The notes under the pieces were generated by a model that was given only the letters and a program-made list of their open reading frames with translations, was not told the DNA's origin and made no database searches. A stretch of 64,000 bases of DNA from Bradyrhizobium sp. CCBAU 51765. GTDB lineage: Bacteria > Pseudomonadota > Alphaproteobacteria > Rhizobiales > Xanthobacteraceae. Below are positions 1 through 7,864 of this stretch, in pieces (position 1 is the stretch's first letter; each line of letters opens with the position of its first letter). Location of the stretch: NCBI RefSeq assembly GCF_015291725.1, contig NZ_CP030038.1, forward strand, positions 3,213,001 through 3,277,000, in the 5' to 3' direction. The position numbers and the translations under genes are program-made.

Positions 1-405
1 GTCACCGTAGTGAGAGGGCACCGGTCCCGGCGAGAACGTCGCGAAGGCGCTGGAAGCACTCTCGCTCGACGACGTCACCGGTTCCGACAGCACGCTCGCG
101 CGATCATCCCCCGGCTCGGAAGTGCTCGACATTCCGAACCGCGACCACATGCGGGCGGTCGGCGACAAGGTCTACAAGAATGGCGTGCCGGGAGTCTGCG
201 AAGGGGGGATATGAGACGTCAGTTCGAAGTGGATAGGAACGTCGGCAAAGGGCCAGGAGCAGTCAGGCGCCTGCCTTGCCGCGACGAGAACTTCGGCCGT
301 CAGCGATAACCCAGCCAATTAGGCAGGCTGGAATAGCGATGACGGCCAGATCTTCGCCACAAGCCAGAAGCGACAATGCGACAGTTGGAAGAAGGGATCA
401 CCACG
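1..405. other. Left edge: no convincing intact gene; possible C-terminal gene remnant
   Basis: Only one reading has protein-like composition: plus strand, frame 2, from about position 14 to the TGA at 211-213, giving residues such as ENVAKALEALSLDDVTGS and a tail NGVPGVCEGG. It is preceded in frame by stops at 8-13 and has no plausible start. It could be the decayed end of a gene extending left of the window, but I do not recognise the family. The rest of the stretch up to 405 shows nothing I can support. Confidence 0.25.
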
Positions 406-591
406 TCACTTCGCGTAACCCTGTGATCGGAGCCAAGCGATCCGGCGCTCCCCGTTCATCCAATCATCGATTTCGGCTTTGCTCGTGAAGCCCGTGATTT
501 CTCGGGGTTCTGCGCCGGGGTACTCGGCAACAATAGTCCAGTCGCCCTCTGAGTTACGAAGTGGTTTGAAGCTTACTTTTGCTTTTGCCAT
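406..591 (-). CDS. Small conserved-looking hypothetical protein (61 aa)
   Basis: A 61-residue minus-strand frame beginning MAKAKVSF with a mixed, folded-looking composition (SEGDWTIVAEYPG, then an acidic helix and WMNGERRIAWL). It has no membrane segment, signal peptide or cysteine. The compact basic-then-acidic layout resembles small cytoplasmic proteins common in Bradyrhizobium, but I cannot name a family. No strong Shine-Dalgarno precedes the ATG. It is transcribed away from the cold-shock gene on its right. Coding status is moderately likely from composition only. Confidence 0.5.
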   Translation of the reverse strand: MAKAKVSFKPLRNSEGDWTIVAEYPGAEPREITGFTSKAEIDDWMNGERRIAWLRSQGYAK

Positions 592-818
592 GCCGAACTA
601 TGCAGGAAAGCGCGCGAAAAGGGAACCTTGGCTTCTCCTTGAAGTCTCACAATTACTGATGTATGGTCTCAAGCATCGATACTGGCCGAACAACTGCTCC
701 GCTTTCGCCTCAGATCCTGACGGCGCGCACGTTTCAGACATTCTCCAACATCGACAAACTGGAACACTGGCCGCAAGTCCGCGCGCCAGCTCCTGCGCGT
801 ATGCGAAAGGAAGACCCG

Positions 819-1028
819 ATGAATACAGGTACAGTGAAGTGGTTTAACACCCAAAAGGGCTTCGGCTTTATCCAGCCGGCAAACGGCAGCAACGACGTTT
901 TTGTTCATATCAGCGCGGTCGAACGCGCCGGAATGGGCACCCTGAACGAAGGTCAGACGCTGTCTTACGACGTCGTCGCGGACCGTCGTACGGGCAAGTC
1001 CGCTGCCGAAAATCTTCGTGCTGCTTAG
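819..1028 (+). CDS. Cold-shock domain protein (CspA family)
   Basis: A single cold-shock domain of 69 aa, the normal length for the CspA family. RNP1 (KGFGFI) is at residues 13-18 and RNP2 (VFVHI) at 27-31. These proteins bind single-stranded RNA and DNA and act as RNA chaperones or antiterminators in the cytoplasm. I chose the ATG at 819 because the homologous sequence starts there (MNTGTVKWFN) and a purine-rich site GAAAGGAAG lies at 805-813; the open frame upstream is unlike the family. A strong hairpin terminator follows at 1087-1123, so it is probably monocistronic. Which csp paralogue it is cannot be told from one copy. Confidence 0.95.
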   Translation: MNTGTVKWFNTQKGFGFIQPANGSNDVFVHISAVERAGMGTLNEGQTLSYDVVADRRTGKSAAENLRAA

Positions 1029-1086
1029 TTAAGCGCACGACAGACCTGTTGCTCTAGCCACGGATGTACTGGCAGAGCTTGTGGTC

Positions 1087-1123
1087 CCCCGCGCCTGAGT
1101 CATCAGGGGCGGGGTTCTTGCTT
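1087..1123 (+). terminator. Rho-independent terminator of the cold-shock gene
   Basis: Arms CCCCGCGCCTGA (1087-1098) and TCAGGGGCGGGG (1103-1114) pair at 11 of 12 positions around a 4-base GTCA loop. The T-rich tract TTCTTGCTT follows. It lies 58 bases after the stop codon. Confidence 0.75.
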
Positions 1124-1308
1124 CAACCCGTGGAAGCGACCGTCAAGTGAGCTGTCGTGGCTTCTCTTCGACATTCGGCCCGGTGGTTGCCCAGCTAAAA
1201 CTTGAACGGACCGAAAAGGTGAAACGACGAGGCGTCTCTGTCTCGGAGCTCAATAGCCAAATCGAATTTGGACGTGGCTTGTTTCATCTTTCGGGCGCAT
1301 AGATCGGC

Positions 1309-1503
1309 ATGATCGAATCTCATCACCGATCCTGTCAGTGCGGCGCCGTCTATAGTCGAACCGAGGGAATAGCCCCCAGTCGGCAAATCGCCAGCTTCGA
1401 GTGCACGGTTTGCGGCGCGACCCTGGAATCGTGGAACACTGCTTCGGTGCCCACCTACAGGTTGATTATCGGTCCCGTGCGGAATTCCCCGTCCGAGAGA
1501 TGA
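1309..1503 (+). CDS. Small zinc-ribbon-like protein (64 aa)
   Basis: A 64-residue protein with two cysteine clusters, CQCG near residue 9 and FECTVCG near residue 31, separated by about 20 residues: the layout of a small zinc ribbon. The aromatic SFECTVCG and following LESWN are reminiscent of short rhizobial zinc-ribbon proteins of unknown role. The ATG at 1309 has only a weak purine-rich site upstream. An opposite-strand frame overlaps it (1195-1386) but has less protein-like composition. A nucleic-acid or metal-binding role is inference from the cysteines only. Confidence 0.55.
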   Translation: MIESHHRSCQCGAVYSRTEGIAPSRQIASFECTVCGATLESWNTASVPTYRLIIGPVRNSPSER

Positions 1504-1739
1504 TGCAACTGGCAGATTGGACCAGCAGCCGGCGATCGGATGAGACGTTCATGGCGCATTCGTCCGCCAACGCCCCCAGCCGGCTGAGCCATCTTTGTCC
1601 CATGCCAGGCGCGTCATTCCTTAAGTGATGTCGCTCACTCCTTTCAGCGGCTTGTTCCAGCTCTCTATGAAGTCATTCGCGTGTGCATTGGGCGGCGATG
1701 CACCCGAAGAACGTGGATCAGCGCAAAGCAGGAGTTTCA

Positions 1740-1979
1740 ATGAGCATTGTCAGACGGCATCTCGCCGAGCAAGAAGAGCGACTGGTTCTAATCGAAGAAA
1801 TTTGCATCGATAAAGGAGCGCTTGTCTTGGATACCGCCACCGATGAGGTCTACTTCTCTGCAGACGAAGAGGCTTACAAGAGCGCCTACGTGACCGTGTT
1901 TCAGGCCTGGGCCAAGGGCACGATCAAAGGCACAGCGGAACAGATATTCGAGGCTACAAAATCCATTCTCGAGGACTAG
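1740..1979 (+). CDS. Hypothetical protein (79 aa), acidic, helical
   Basis: Starts at ATG 1740 with a good Shine-Dalgarno, GGAG at 1731-1734, which favours this start over one further upstream. The protein starts MSIVRRHLAEQEERL, then has an acidic middle (TATDEVYFSADEEAY) and a C-terminal helix ending KSILED. There is no signal peptide, membrane segment or known motif. It stands alone among other very small genes on the same strand. Function unknown. Confidence 0.55.
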   Translation: MSIVRRHLAEQEERLVLIEEICIDKGALVLDTATDEVYFSADEEAYKSAYVTVFQAWAKGTIKGTAEQIFEATKSILED

Positions 1980-2058
1980 AGCATCTCGTATTCGATTTAC
2001 GAGCCAGAGCCGACAGTACGCGTTACGTCACTCCAAGCCGCAAACGTTGAGGTCACAC

Positions 2059-2265
2059 ATGTCGTATGCTTATAAGTTGAATGAAGACGTTCGCCACCAA
2101 CCCCAAGGTCCGCAAGGACGTGCCACCGCTGAACCGCCGATGATTTATACCATCATTCAATGTATGCCCATCGAGTCCGATGGACGAGTTAGATACCGCA
2201 TCAGGGGCAAGTCCGAGAAGATCGAGCGCGTCGTAACGGAAGATCAACTTTCGTATTTTCAGTAA
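2059..2265 (+). CDS. Small conserved-looking hypothetical protein (68 aa)
   Basis: I chose ATG 2059 because GAGGT lies at 2049-2053 with normal spacing; a second ATG four codons upstream overlaps that site. The product has a polar N-terminus (MSYAYKLNEDVRHQ) and a basic beta-rich C-terminal half (YTIIQCMPIESDGRVRYRIR). No signal peptide or membrane segment is present. I recall similar short proteins in Bradyrhizobium genomes but cannot assign a function. Confidence 0.5.
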   Translation: MSYAYKLNEDVRHQPQGPQGRATAEPPMIYTIIQCMPIESDGRVRYRIRGKSEKIERVVTEDQLSYFQ

Positions 2266-2458
2266 CCTTCCGACTAAAACAGCACTGACAAGAGATTTTG
2301 ACGGGGCCGGATGTCGCCTCGGGTCATTCGCGCCGACTTTGGGTGGCACCTGTGAGGTCCGGCTTACCCTTCGGCTCGGACGTGGCGGCACGCTGGACGA
2401 GCCGGCGCAAAGGGCCAACAACGGACTCAGGTGCCACGGGTGACCAACCAAGCGTTGG

Positions 2459-3052
2459 CTAATTCGCTCTCGGCGGCCAACGCCGGGCCGCCAGCCAGCC
2501 CGCCAGAGGCGCGCCAAAGGCCAAGCACCAGAGGAATTGTGCAACGAATGGAGCGACGGCGGCCATCACCGTTCCGAACACCAATGCGAAGACCGGAAAG
2601 ATCGCGGTTGCCAGCAACTCGGGATCGCCGCGCCCTCGCAGCGCCAGAAGCCAGAGCAGCGCGTTCAGCGTTGCGACGAAAGTCAGATGAACCCCGTAAA
2701 CAACGGCGACGACGCTGTCGAGCCGATAGGTTCCGTAAAGACCATTCGTAACGGGAAGGATGATGATCGATAACAGGAAGATCAGATTGAGGAAGACTTC
2801 GCCCCGACTGCCTTCCGGAGCAACCGCAAGCCGCCGATGATGGCTGAACCAGAACATGCCCGCGACAATGAAGCTGATCATCAGCGCGATGAGGGGCTGC
2901 GCATAGGCGTTCGCCAGATCGATCCAGCTCGGCGCTTTCGCAAAACCGCGCGCCTTCGGCAGATCATAGGCGAGCAGCGTCATCGCAACGCCGAAGATCG
3001 TGTTGCTCAACGCCTCCAATCGACGCATTTCGAAAAGACCGATGTGCTTCAA
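2459..3052 (-). CDS. TMEM175-family (DUF1211) putative potassium channel
   Basis: A 197-aa polytopic membrane protein. The N-terminal segment RRLEALSNTIFGVAMTLL (about residues 10-27) matches the family signature, in which a positively charged residue is followed by FSD or LSN and the pore-lining first helix. Several further hydrophobic helices follow (around 50-70, 85-105, 115-135, 150-190), consistent with the usual six and with the usual length of about 200 aa. Bacterial members form tetrameric potassium-permeable channels in the inner membrane. The last residues are basic (ARRWPPRAN). The gene has no obvious operon partner. Confidence 0.8.
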   Translation of the reverse strand: MKHIGLFEMRRLEALSNTIFGVAMTLLAYDLPKARGFAKAPSWIDLANAYAQPLIALMISFIVAGMFWFSHHRRLAVAPEGSRGEVFLNLIFLLSIIILPVTNGLYGTYRLDSVVAVVYGVHLTFVATLNALLWLLALRGRGDPELLATAIFPVFALVFGTVMAAVAPFVAQFLWCLAFGAPLAGWLAARRWPPRAN

Positions 3053-3400
3053 CCTCGTTCCCCCTCAAAGCCGCCCGATACGAGACCAGGACATGCTTTC
3101 AGCTATCGGATTGCCGCAAATAGATTGCGCCCTGTGGGCAAGGATCGCTACGTTTCTATAGTGATCATCAAAGCACGTTGGTTGCTGTTGGGATAGGCCG
3201 GCCATGTCCGAGTTGGGTCGCGAGCAGACGTGCAAGCGGCCCGCTCGATAGCGCCCAGAGTCCGCCAAGGGCTGTTATCGGAGTCTACTTCTTTGCCGAC
3301 TCGGAGAGGCTGTTGAACGCTGGGTCAGCTCTGAGTGTTGCTTGCGATGAATGTGATCGCTGCTCGGACAAACCAAGCGCGAAGGTGCTTCACCCCAATC
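3053..3400. other. 348-bp gap without a supportable gene
   Basis: It lies upstream of the TMEM175 gene and downstream of the large membrane-protein gene, both on the minus strand. Short frames here have no protein-like composition. No hairpin with a T-run and no recognisable operator was seen. Confidence 0.4.
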
Positions 3401-4759
3401 TCATCGCGCTTTGGCATCCTCGCCCAACCGCCGCGCCAGCGCCATCAGCACCACGAACGTGGCCACCCACACCATCCGCGCGCCGTAGCGGTCGTGCGGG
3501 CCGGAGATCACGCCGCAGATGAAGGCGTTGCCGAGCAAGGCCAGCGTCACCGTTGCGGCCAGCAGCGTCAGGTCGTCCAGCCGGCGCTTCGCCAGCGCAT
3601 GGGCGAGCAGCCAAACCAGCCCCAGCATCGAGGCCAGCGCGACGGGGACATGCAGCCAGTTGACGTAGACGAAATCGATGTCCCAGTGCTGCTGCCGCGC
3701 CGCCCGCATCGGCGCGACCTGTGCGGGTATGTAGCGCTCGATGATGCCGTAGGTGTGCGGGATCCAGCCATTGGTGCCTTCGCCGGTCGCCACATGCAGC
3801 AATTGCTGGCCCATCGCGCGGAGCGCCGCGCCGGCTTGCCAGGCCGGATAGTCCTTGAGCGAATGCACGACGATGTAACCCATCTCGTCATTCATGCCTT
3901 CGAAGCGGCCGAGCGTGTTGAACATGCTCTTGCCCCACAGGAATTCGTCGGCGCTCGCCGGCAGCTCGTTGCGATAGGGACAGAGCTTGTAGCGTTCGCG
4001 CGGGCAATGGTCGTTGAGATAGCGCGCAACGATGCCATCCTGCAGCATGCGGCCGAAGGCGACGCCATAGCCGCCAGGCGTCCAGGCCAACTTGCCGGAC
4101 AATGCATAATTCGCCGACACCAGCATCAGGCCGCCGGCAACGATGGTGAGGCTCGCCTGTGTCAATCCGGCAAGCGGAAGCCGCTTGCCCACGAACGGCC
4201 GCGCCATCCAGCCCGCGGCGCAGAGACCGAGCAGCACGCCGAGCGTCGCGCTGTGGGTCGCGGCCGCAAAGGCGGTGAAGGCAAACAACGCGATCTTTTC
4301 GAGCCGCGACGTGCGCTGTCCTCCGATGACCAGCAGGAACAGCGACAGCACCGAAAGTCCTGCAAAGATGTCGGTGAGCAGCAGGCTTGCAAGCCAGGGC
4401 AGCGCGGTCGACAGGATCAGGCCAAGGCTGATCGCGACGAAGCGGAAGGTCTGCATCATCGAGAGCAGACGCAGCGTGAGTTGCAGCAGCCACAGCGTCG
4501 CCAGCGACTGGATGGCGAGATTGATCCAGAAGCCGAAGCTCTCGCCATAGTGCAGATAGAGGCCGAACACCGTGGAGCGGCTGGGGACGAGATAGCCCTC
4601 GTACCAGCGCGCAAGATAGCCGCCGGTATCCCATTGCAACAGCGGATAGCCGTTCCAGAACGCCGGCGCGATCATCAGGAGGGGCAGGGCCGCCGCCGCG
4701 AGCCGAAGCCAAAACGTATCAGCGGCGCGTGCGCGCAATTGATCGGTGGTGATGGTCAA
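3401..4759 (-). CDS. Large polytopic membrane protein, GT-C-like
   Basis: A 452-aa protein with about ten hydrophobic helices, starting near residue 18. Between the first two helices the loop WNGYPLLQWDTGGYLARWYEG contains acidic and aromatic residues, as in the first periplasmic loop of GT-C glycosyltransferases, where an Asp is catalytic. A long soluble segment (about residues 235-330, with CPRERYKLCPYRNELP) carries two cysteines that could pair outside the membrane. It is not a confident member of any named glycosyltransferase family. Lipid-linked sugar transfer is inference; 'conserved membrane protein' is the safe name. It appears monocistronic. Confidence 0.7.
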   Translation of the reverse strand: MTITTDQLRARAADTFWLRLAAAALPLLMIAPAFWNGYPLLQWDTGGYLARWYEGYLVPSRSTVFGLYLHYGESFGFWINLAIQSLATLWLLQLTLRLLSMMQTFRFVAISLGLILSTALPWLASLLLTDIFAGLSVLSLFLLVIGGQRTSRLEKIALFAFTAFAAATHSATLGVLLGLCAAGWMARPFVGKRLPLAGLTQASLTIVAGGLMLVSANYALSGKLAWTPGGYGVAFGRMLQDGIVARYLNDHCPRERYKLCPYRNELPASADEFLWGKSMFNTLGRFEGMNDEMGYIVVHSLKDYPAWQAGAALRAMGQQLLHVATGEGTNGWIPHTYGIIERYIPAQVAPMRAARQQHWDIDFVYVNWLHVPVALASMLGLVWLLAHALAKRRLDDLTLLAATVTLALLGNAFICGVISGPHDRYGARMVWVATFVVLMALARRLGEDAKAR

Positions 4760-5039
4760 ATCGGTTCCGTGCCCCTCGTTCGGACCTCGCCTGCAATAGC
4801 GGCTCGGAGGGAATTCACCAATAGTTTGATGCCGCCCCGCTTGAATTTGGCAGAACTCTGACCACTTTGAGCCGGCCTGGCCGCCTGGGGGCGTCAGAAG
4901 AAATGCTTGTGTTTCAAAGTCTTGGCGGACCCCCGCGGGGCAAGGTGCTGTTCACTCCTGGGGCAAGCCCGTCAGGACTTTGTCGCCTGGACTGTGCTAT
5001 ACAGCCGGTAAAAGAGGCCAATTCGAGAGAGCAAATCGC

Positions 5040-5864
5040 ATGGCAGTGCATCAGGTCAATCCGGGAGGAAAGCTCGCATCGCTCGATCCGATCTGGGATC
5101 GGATCCGGGGCGAGGCGGAGGACATCGTTCACCGCGAGCCCGAGCTTGCGACCTTCATCTATTCGACGGTGCTGCACCACAGCCGCCTCGAAGACTCCGT
5201 GGTCCATCGTGTCGCCGACCGCCTCGATCACTCCGCGCTGTCGGGCGATCTGGTGCGCCAGACCTTTGACGAAGCGCTGCGTGACGATCCCGATCTCGGC
5301 AACGCCTTCCGGGCCGATCTCGTCGCCGTCTACGATCGCGATCCCGCGACCTCGCGCTTCATCGATCCCTTGCTCTACTTCAAGGGCTTCCACGCCATCC
5401 AGACCCATCGCCTCGCGCACTGGCTCTATCTGAAGGGCCGCAAGGACTTTGCGTATTATCTGCAGAGCCGCGCCTCCGCGGTGTTCCAGACCGACATCAA
5501 TCCCGCCGCACGCATCGGCCGCGGCATCTTCCTCGACCACGCCACCGGTTTCGTCTGCGGCGAAACCGCGGTGATCGAGGACGACGTCTCGATCCTGCAC
5601 GGCGTCACGCTCGGCGGCACCGGCAAGGAGAACGAGGACCGTCATCCGAAGATCCGTCACGGCGTGTTGATCGGCGCCGGCGCAAAAATTCTCGGCAATA
5701 TCGAGATCGGCCACTGCGCCCGCATCGCTGCCGGCTCGGTCGTGGTCAAGCCGGTGCCGCACAACGTCACGGTTGCAGGCGTGCCTGCCAAGATCGTCGG
5801 CGAAGCCGGCTGCGCCGAGCCTTCGCGCACCATGGATCAGATGATCAACGCCATGGGGCTTTGA
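5040..5864 (+). CDS. cysE: Serine O-acetyltransferase
   Basis: Makes O-acetylserine from serine and acetyl-CoA, the first step of cysteine synthesis, in the cytoplasm. Of 274 aa, residues about 1-140 form the helical SATase N-terminal domain and 145-255 the left-handed beta-helix of hexapeptide repeats. The active-site stretch has DHATG with H167, then ETAVIEDDVSILHGVTLGG and ENEDRHPKI with H202, as in CysE. The tail after residue 255 is the region that in other CysE proteins mediates cysteine feedback and cysteine synthase binding. ATG 5040 follows GAGAG; the frame is open further upstream but unlike CysE. A DUF3126 gene follows 134 bp downstream, a frequent pairing in alphaproteobacteria. 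Confidence 0.95.
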   Translation: MAVHQVNPGGKLASLDPIWDRIRGEAEDIVHREPELATFIYSTVLHHSRLEDSVVHRVADRLDHSALSGDLVRQTFDEALRDDPDLGNAFRADLVAVYDRDPATSRFIDPLLYFKGFHAIQTHRLAHWLYLKGRKDFAYYLQSRASAVFQTDINPAARIGRGIFLDHATGFVCGETAVIEDDVSILHGVTLGGTGKENEDRHPKIRHGVLIGAGAKILGNIEIGHCARIAAGSVVVKPVPHNVTVAGVPAKIVGEAGCAEPSRTMDQMINAMGL

Positions 5865-5998
5865 GACGGACTTTGATGTTGCGAAGGGCCGGATTCTCCG
5901 GTCCTTGTCGTCCCCAAATTCTTTGGTAATTCATGCTGGCGGTTCGTCGCGTCTCGTCCTAAAACCCCGCCACGTTAGATTTCGATTGGAGACTTGCC

Positions 5999-6217
5999 GT
6001 GGACGTCAAGGAAGTAAGGAAGCTCGACGCGTATCTGAAGCGCGTATTCGGCAATCCCAAGATCCGCGTCGTGCCGCGGCCGAAGAAGGACGATTCCGCC
6101 GAAGTCTATATCGGCGAGGAGTTCATTGGCGTGCTCTTCGTCGACGACGAGGATGACGATCGCTCGTTCCAGTTCCAGATGGCGATCCTCGAGGACGATC
6201 TCGTCGATCAGGAGTAG
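5999..6217 (+). CDS. DUF3126 family protein
   Basis: A 72-aa acidic protein with the family pattern: an N-terminal helix (VRKLDAYLKRVFGNPKIRVVPRP) followed by beta strands EVYIGEEFIGVLFVDDEDDD and SFQFQMAILEDDL. It starts at GTG 5999, with GGAG about seven bases upstream. It follows cysE on the same strand, the usual neighbourhood, so a link to cysteine metabolism is often assumed but unproven. It has no signal peptide, membrane segment or cysteines. Confidence 0.85.
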   Translation: MDVKEVRKLDAYLKRVFGNPKIRVVPRPKKDDSAEVYIGEEFIGVLFVDDEDDDRSFQFQMAILEDDLVDQE

Positions 6218-6220
6218 AGC

Positions 6221-6238
6221 AGGCGCCCTGCGGCGCCT
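6221..6238. terminator. Short perfect hairpin between convergent genes
   Basis: AGGCGCC (6221-6227) and GGCGCCT (6232-6238) pair perfectly around CTGC, four bases after the DUF3126 stop and six bases before the 3' end of the reductase gene. There is no T-run on either side, so termination is only a possibility. Confidence 0.35.
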
Positions 6239-6243
6239 CGGAG

Positions 6244-7560
6244 TCACGCATCCATCGCGGCGAGCATGTCGGGAATCGTGACAAACTTCTCCCGGGGCTT
6301 GCCGAGCGCGGCTCCCCTGCGCTTCTCGGCCGCGTCGATCGTGGCCCAATCCGGATAGCTCACGATGCGTGCGCCGCGGCCGGTCAGGCGCGCGAGCAGT
6401 GCATCAGGCGTATCCGAGTGCGGCCGTCGATGGGTGATATCCGCCAGGACGGCCTCTGCGGTCGCAATCCCGCAGCCGCGATTGGTGCCGATCGTGCCGT
6501 TCGGCCCGCGCTTGCTCCATCCGCAGACATAGAGGCCCTCGATCACCGAACCATCGGCTGCGACACGTCCGTCGACGTTCGCATGCACGCCGCGATGCGC
6601 GTCATAGGGAACCCCGGCCACCGGCGTGGTCTTCCGGCCGACGCTGCTGAGCGAGAGGCCGCATGCGATGTCCTCGACAGCGCCCGATTCCTGCTTGAAG
6701 GCGATGGCCTCCAGGCGGCCTCGTCCTCGGAGCGCGACGGGTGACAGACGAAATCGAAAAACGCAGCGCCGCGGCTTCGTCACGGCGGCCTGCGAGAACG
6801 CGCGCAGCAACGACAATTTTTCGGTCAGCTCCGGATCGTCGGAAGATCGCGGCTCGAATTCATCGGAGCTGACGTTGCGCATGTCGACGCATGTGTCGCA
6901 TGTGCTGAGCTCGAGAAAGTCACGCAATTCCTTCGCGGTGAATCTGGCCTGCGCCGGTCCGCCGCGGCCGACGACGTGGATTTCGCGGATCCGGCTCTCT
7001 GCCAGCACCTCGAGCGCATGGCGCGCGATGTCGGTCCGGCGCAGCTCGTCCGCGGTCTTGGCTAGGATGCGCGCCACGTCGAGAGCGACGTTGCCATGGC
7101 CGATGACGATCGCGGTCTCATGATGAAGATCGAACCGCAGATCCGCAAACTGCGGATGTCCGTTGTACCACGCGACGAAATCGCCCGCCGTGTGGCTGCC
7201 CGGGAGTGCTTCGCCGGGGATGTCGAGCGGCCGGCTCAGTTCCGCGCCCGTTGCCAGCACAACGGCGTCATAGGCCTCGCGCAGCTCGGCGATCGAGAGG
7301 TCGTCTCCGATGGTTACGCCGCCGATGAAGCGAAACCCGGGCATGGCGGCGATCCGGTCGAAGGCCGTTGTGACCTGCTTGAGCTTCGGGTGGTCGGGGG
7401 CCACGCCGAACCGCACCAGCCCGTACGGCACCGGGAGCCGTTCGAACATGTCGACCGTCAAGTGCACGCCCGAGCGCAACAGGGCCTCGGTGGTGTAGAA
7501 GCCGCCCGGTCCGCTGCCGACGACGGCGATGCGGCTTTCGTTTGCGACGGACCCCGTCAT
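6244..7560 (-). CDS. Ferredoxin-NADP reductase, adrenodoxin-reductase-like (FprA type)
   Basis: A 438-aa flavoprotein that should move electrons between NAD(P)H and a ferredoxin. The FAD-binding motif VVGSGPGG is at residues 13-20, followed by the family stretch ERLPVPYGLVRFGVAPDHPKLK. A second nucleotide site (VIGHGNVALDVARIL, about 152-166) binds NADPH. Near the end GWSKRGPNGTIGTNRGCGIATAE carries the conserved GWxKRGPxGxIGTN signature. Its ATG overlaps the stop of the ferredoxin gene (ATGA), so the two are translationally coupled. It is the last gene of the molybdopterin oxidoreductase operon, and the ferredoxin is its obvious partner. Confidence 0.92.
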   Translation of the reverse strand: MTGSVANESRIAVVGSGPGGFYTTEALLRSGVHLTVDMFERLPVPYGLVRFGVAPDHPKLKQVTTAFDRIAAMPGFRFIGGVTIGDDLSIAELREAYDAVVLATGAELSRPLDIPGEALPGSHTAGDFVAWYNGHPQFADLRFDLHHETAIVIGHGNVALDVARILAKTADELRRTDIARHALEVLAESRIREIHVVGRGGPAQARFTAKELRDFLELSTCDTCVDMRNVSSDEFEPRSSDDPELTEKLSLLRAFSQAAVTKPRRCVFRFRLSPVALRGRGRLEAIAFKQESGAVEDIACGLSLSSVGRKTTPVAGVPYDAHRGVHANVDGRVAADGSVIEGLYVCGWSKRGPNGTIGTNRGCGIATAEAVLADITHRRPHSDTPDALLARLTGRGARIVSYPDWATIDAAEKRRGAALGKPREKFVTIPDMLAAMDA

Positions 7561-7862
7561 CGGCCCAGCGCCCGCCTGCGTTCATCGGCCCCCGGCAGAG
7601 CCGGCAGGCGCGCACTGATGACGGGAGTCTCGGTCGCGCGCTTGCGGTTGACGTCGATCCAGTACTTCTTGTCCGCGGCGAGGCGATAGTCCGGCTCGAT
7701 CGCGCCGACCGGGCAAGCCGGCGCGCAGCCGCCGCAGTCGATGCAGTTTTCCGGATCGATATAGGTCATGGCGTCGTCGACGTGGAAACACTCCACGGGA
7801 CAGACGGTCACGCATTCGGTGTAACGGCAGCCGCGGCAATTGTCGGTGACCACATATGTCAT
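7557..7862 (-). CDS. 7Fe ferredoxin ([3Fe-4S][4Fe-4S])
   Basis: A 101-aa ferredoxin. Cysteines lie at 9, 12, 17, 21, 40, 43, 46 and 50, matching the Azotobacter FdI pattern shifted by one: C9, C17 and C50 for a 3Fe-4S cluster, and C21, C40, C43 and C46 for a 4Fe-4S cluster, with C12 in the position of FdI's free cysteine. The C-terminal tail (WIDVNRKRATETPVI) resembles the FdI extension. Starting at ATG 7862 leaves a two-base gap after the oxidoreductase gene; the stop overlaps the reductase start. It is probably the electron carrier between the reductase and the molybdoenzyme. Confidence 0.93.
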   Translation of the reverse strand: MTYVVTDNCRGCRYTECVTVCPVECFHVDDAMTYIDPENCIDCGGCAPACPVGAIEPDYRLAADKKYWIDVNRKRATETPVISARLPALPGADERRRALGR

Positions 7863-7864
7863 CG

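Noticed and set aside
1195..1386. Small minus-strand frame overlapping the zinc-ribbon gene
   Set aside because: The plus-strand protein has a convincing cysteine pattern; the opposite product has none.
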